The position numbers were made by a program, and so were the translations under genes. Below, piece by piece: positions 58,688 to 62,000 of a stretch of 62,000 nucleotides of DNA; within the stretch, counting starts at the first letter, position 1; every line of letters begins with the position of its first letter. Location of the stretch: contig JACVTC010000053.1 in assembly GCA_016946835.1 (NCBI GenBank), positions 312,501 through 374,500 of the forward strand, read 5' to 3'. The notes under the pieces are model-generated. The model searched no databases, had not been told where the DNA came from, and saw only the letters and a list, made by a program, of their open reading frames with translations. Origin of the DNA: Neocallimastix lanati (nom. inval.). Lineage: Eukaryota > Neocallimastigomycota > Neocallimastigomycetes > Neocallimastigales > Neocallimastigaceae.

Positions 58688-59196
58688 TGAAAAATTGGTG
58701 GAGATATCGGGGAATATAATAATAAATTAATACATTGGGGATAAAATTATAATATTAATAAATAATTTTTCTAATAAAACAAATATTTTTTTAAAAAAGA
58801 AAACAATTTTTATATTTTTAACTAATTATTATTAATTGTTAAAAATATTAATTAATATTAAATTAAACTAATATTCGTGCATAGATTTCCGGGTTAAGTT
58901 TATCCTACATAGTAATTGGGCTAGTAGGCTCTGGACTGCTATTTTTTATATTGAAAATAGTAACCGTGGCACACGCGTGGCATGACACCTTTCAAGAGGT
59001 AAGCTGCACGTCAGACAGTGTGTACTATCAGATTGCACGATTATTATAATTTAATAAGTGATTAATAATAATAAATAATTAATAATTTTATTAGTTAAAA
59101 GATTTATTTTTTTTTTTTAATTTTTTATTTTTACTTTTTATAACAATCTATACATTACGAGGTTTAGCATTCTATAGATACAATAAATTTTATTTT
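58688..59196 (+). promoter_or_regulatory. Element G structured 5' leader
   Basis: TGGTGGAGATATCGGGG starts at 58696, as in A and D. The conserved domain lies at 58876-59039. The hairpin array of A and D is missing. Confidence 0.7.
58876..59039 (+). ncRNA. Conserved structured leader domain (element G copy)
   Basis: CGTGCA (58876-58881) pairs with TGCACG (59034-59039). CTATTTT (58939-58945) pairs with AAAATAG (58954-58960) around the same 8-base loop as in A. ACCT and AGGT near 58987-59000 form a longer hairpin than in A. The stretch TTAAGTTTATCCTACATAG and GGCACACGCGTGGCATGACA are unchanged from A. Confidence 0.72.
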
Positions 59197-60114
59197 ATGA
59201 GAACGTCAAGTACTTCCAGTACTCCAACAGAGAGTACTCCAGAAAGTAAGCTTAGCTTCAGAGAATTAAAGAAAGAATTAAAAGATTTTGAAAAGCTTAC
59301 TAAACAAAACCTTGACATCAACTCCTGGGCAAATGAGTTAAAGGCATGGATAAAATACCAACATATCAAGGATCCTGAAACTATTTTTACTGCTTGTATA
59401 TTAACGGCTTCTGGAGAACCAAGAGAAATTATCCAAGAACTAGAAGATGGAAATGACCATACTGAAGATGAAGATTCTGATTTCGATAGCGATAGTGAAG
59501 GAGAAGATGATGAAGAAAATGAATCTACTAACACCTACCCAAGCCTTGATGAAATAATAAATCATCTGAAGACTTTTTATGGACTTAAAGAAGATCAAAC
59601 CAACTTGTTGCGAGAATTGCGTTCCATGAAAATAAAGAAGAACGAGAAAGTTAAAGATTTTAATGTCCGTTATAGATCTTTGTACCATAAATTGGATAAA
59701 AAGAGAAGAAGAAAAATTAGTGTTTTAGATTATGCAGATTCCTTAATCAATAATCCTGACGCATGGAGAAAGGTTATGTTTAAAGACCATATTTCTATTA
59801 CCAAAGCATTCGCTATAGCTGAAAAAGTTGATCGTTTATCTATTAAAAATAGTACTGAATATTATGATAAGACTCGTTACAATCTCCTTAACTCTAAAAG
59901 TAATTTTAATAAGAACATTTCAAATGATTTTAACAAACCAAAAACCCACAAAAATGTATCTATAGAAAATCTCACTAACAAGATGAAAGAAATGAAATTT
60001 AGTACTTGCTGGTTTTGTAGCAATGAAGGACATACCAAACGAAACTGTCCTAAATTAAATTCTATATTGGAAAATAACCGCAAGAAGTTTTATGAAAATC
60101 ATTTAAACCACTAA
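59197..60114 (+). CDS. gag: Element G Gag
   Basis: 305 residues beginning MRTSSTSSTPTESTPESKLS, then FRELKKELKDF and NSWANELKAWIKYQ, clearly homologous to A Gag. An acidic run at about residues 88-110 and the CCHC knuckle CWFCSNEGHTKRNC are retained. It ends TAA at 60112. Confidence 0.92.
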   Translation: MRTSSTSSTPTESTPESKLSFRELKKELKDFEKLTKQNLDINSWANELKAWIKYQHIKDPETIFTACILTASGEPREIIQELEDGNDHTEDEDSDFDSDSEGEDDEENESTNTYPSLDEIINHLKTFYGLKEDQTNLLRELRSMKIKKNEKVKDFNVRYRSLYHKLDKKRRRKISVLDYADSLINNPDAWRKVMFKDHISITKAFAIAEKVDRLSIKNSTEYYDKTRYNLLNSKSNFNKNISNDFNKPKTHKNVSIENLTNKMKEMKFSTCWFCSNEGHTKRNCPKLNSILENNRKKFYENHLNH

Positions 60115-60134
60115 AAGGGAGTAGAAGCACTCCC
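60102..60134 (+). promoter_or_regulatory. -1 ribosomal frameshift signal, element G
   Basis: TTTAAAC at 60102-60108, then GGGAGT (60117-60122) pairing with ACTCCC (60129-60134) around a 6-base loop. The A copy has C opposite A at the sixth pair, so G gains one pair. Confidence 0.84.
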
Positions 60135-62000
60135 ATCGTCAAAAAAATTGCTTCAGTCTGCCATCGTTCCAAAACAGTTGACTTAAAAGAAGATGATGAT
60201 TATGAAGAAACTGCTGATTTCCAAGAAGGTACTACTACGGATTATTACGAAGATTTTGATGATGAGTCGGATGGTTCCAAAGAATTGGATTACTTAGTAA
60301 ACGTTATAAAGAGAAAGGCAAATCCTAAAGATGAAGAGACTAGTGACCAAAGAGGAAAGAGGGTTCACCGTAGTCTAAGAGATGATCCTAAGCCAATAGT
60401 TACTCCAGGTTTACGAAAACAAAAAGAAAATCAATTAAGGGGAACATCGCGACCAGTCAAAAAGCCAACAACTCAATTACATCCTTCGATTATGGCTCAA
60501 CCCAGAATAGAGAAAGAAAAGAGGATTGAGAAAGAGCTAAGAGATAAGGAAAGAGCTAGTACTAGTACTTCTGTGGAAAATAATAAAAATAGTAATGTTA
60601 ATATTATTAATGAAGAAACTTCTCAGGAAGGAAATAATTCTAAACAAACTTTAAATAAATTAATTCAAGAAAAATCATCAGAAAAGTCAACTGAAATTAT
60701 GCCAACTAGAATTCCAAGAAGAATACAAATGCAAATTGATTGTGATAGTTATGACGTGATCAAAGATTTAAACTCCAGTAATTGCAATATTACATTTGGA
60801 CAATTATTGGACGTTGCTCCAAAGATACGGTCTCAAGTATCACAAGGACTTAAATTAGAAAAGAATAATACTAAAATTTCAGGTGCAGTGGATAATATGT
60901 GTGCTACTACAATAATAACGAACAATATAGATCATACATATAAAAGTAAACATCATGAACCACAAGAAGATGATATTGCTATGGTTGATGTAATAGTAGA
61001 TGGAGTTCGTGGTAAGGCTTTAATAGATTCATGTAGCAACTTAAGTATTATCACAAAACAATTTTTAGATAAATTACCTTATCAGTATGAACCTATAGGA
61101 GTTAGTGCAGGACGAATACGTTTAGCAACGATGAATGATGATTACTCAGAAGATGTGTTAATCAAAGTTCCCGTAAAAATTAATGAACTAGAACTACTTG
61201 TTACGTGTAGAATTATAGACAAGGAGGATCCATTCTATGATATATTAATCAACCTCAAAACTCAAATTGATAACCAGTTATTTATACATCCAATTAGATA
61301 TAGTCTTTGTCGATTTAATGATCAAGGTTTAATTGAAGAAATTGCACTTATTAATAATGAATATGATGACGAAGAAAAATTATTATGTGTAATCAAAGCA
61401 TTGAATCACCAAGAAGCTAAGCAACAATTGAAAACGATTGAAGGATTACCACCCATAAAATATATATATGACACAGTTTTTCAAAGTACAATTAATTCAA
61501 ATTATAGAGAAGCTATTACTAAATTACTAAATTACTTGAAGAATATATTGATATAATTGCAACTTCTTCTGAAGAATTAACACCTTCAGATTTATCACCA
61601 CAAAAAATTATTCTTAAGGAAGGAGTTAAACCTATTAAACAAAAATTTTATCGACTTAGTAAATTAAAAACAGATATCTTAAAAGAAGAATTAACCAAAC
61701 TCATATATAAACGATTAATTGAATCTTCATGTTCAGAATGGTCATCACCAGTAGTACTTGTGCCTAAAAAGAACGGTAAATGGCGCGCCTGTGTATTGAC
61801 TATAGGAAAGTAAATGAAGCAACTAAGAAGGATTCTTATTCTTTACCAAATATTGAGGAAATTTTTGATAGTTTAGATGGAGCAAAAATCTTCTCAACAT
61901 TAGATCTTTATTCCGGTTATCATCAAATATTAATGGATGATGATAGTGTTGAAATCACTACCTTTACAACTAAGTTCGGAAACTACCAATTCAAGGTAAT
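60108..62000 (+). pseudogene. pol: Element G Pol, two frameshifts, incomplete at window end
   Basis: The frame is open from the shift site to 61556. It includes a linker region with CNITFGQLLDVAPKIRSQ and a protease with KALIDSCSNLSIIT (Cys for Gly, as in A and D). Homologous coding leaves this frame near 61529 (LLEEYIDIIATSSEELTP follows in the -1 frame). At 61784-61792 the sequence TGGCGCGCCTG is two bases longer than the matching TGGCGCTTG of A, shifting frame again before the DYRK motif. RT sequence with DLYSGYHQI runs to the edge. Confidence 0.88.

Larger units (their letters stand above)
57908..62000 (+). mobile_element. Element G: Ty3/gypsy-type element related to A, cut by the window end
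   Basis: Its 5' LTR ends at 58687 (CATACCA); the start is uncertain, and TGAACAAATAATAC at 57908 is my best guess. The leader, primer-binding-like site and frameshift signal are like those of A, but the LTR sequence is unrelated. Gag is intact. Pol has frameshifts near 61529 and 61784-61792 and is cut within RT by the window edge. Confidence 0.82.

Overview
The window is extremely AT-rich eukaryotic DNA. It has long homopolymer and microsatellite tracts, genes broken by short AT-rich GT-AG introns, Asn-rich coding repeats, one Pol III tRNA gene, and a dense bank of Ty3/gypsy-type LTR retrotransposons. Base composition, intron style, the fungal-type gene set (an Snt2-like chromatin protein, a PMP3-type proteolipid) and an isochorismatase-like gene with a mitochondrial/hydrogenosomal-looking leader best suit an anaerobic gut fungus (Neocallimastigomycota). 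That assignment is an inference; no species marker is present.

Bases 1-19,060 are host DNA. From the left: an Snt2-like gene with BAH, PHD, ELM2 and SANT domains (minus strand, running off the left edge); a three-exon PMP3-family gene (minus); about 4.5 kb of low-complexity DNA; a Cys-rich, Asn-rich single-pass membrane protein gene (plus, 5' end unresolved); a decayed FLYWCH/MULE-type transposase (minus); two large microsatellites around a small GC-richer island; a seven-exon isochorismatase-like gene (plus); and an elongator tRNA-Met gene (minus).

From 19,074 to the right edge the window is almost wholly LTR retrotransposon sequence, every unit pointing the same way. The order is element A (intact, LTRs alike as far as I can read), possible LTR I, element B (non-autonomous), solo LTR H1, element C (two lesions), element D (same family as A), element E (one frameshift), remnant F with its 3' LTR, LTR H2, and element G (two frameshifts, cut by the window end). 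Most neighbours are separated by just 3-5 T residues, which also read as target-site duplications. The first insertion lies 14 bp upstream of the mature tRNA-Met 5' end, close to where yeast Ty3 inserts. The arrangement looks like repeated insertion into one oligo-T target next to a Pol III gene.

The elements share a plan: Gag with a CCHC zinc knuckle, then Pol (protease, RT, RNase H, integrase) reached by -1 frameshifting at UUUAAAC/U, followed by a short stem-loop. That signal is present in all six elements that retain gag. A, D, B and G carry long 5' leaders with GC-richer structured segments. Paired changes between copies keep the helices intact, which supports a functional, undescribed leader RNA. 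A, D, E and G also have Cys in place of the Gly of the aspartic-protease D-S/T-G motif.
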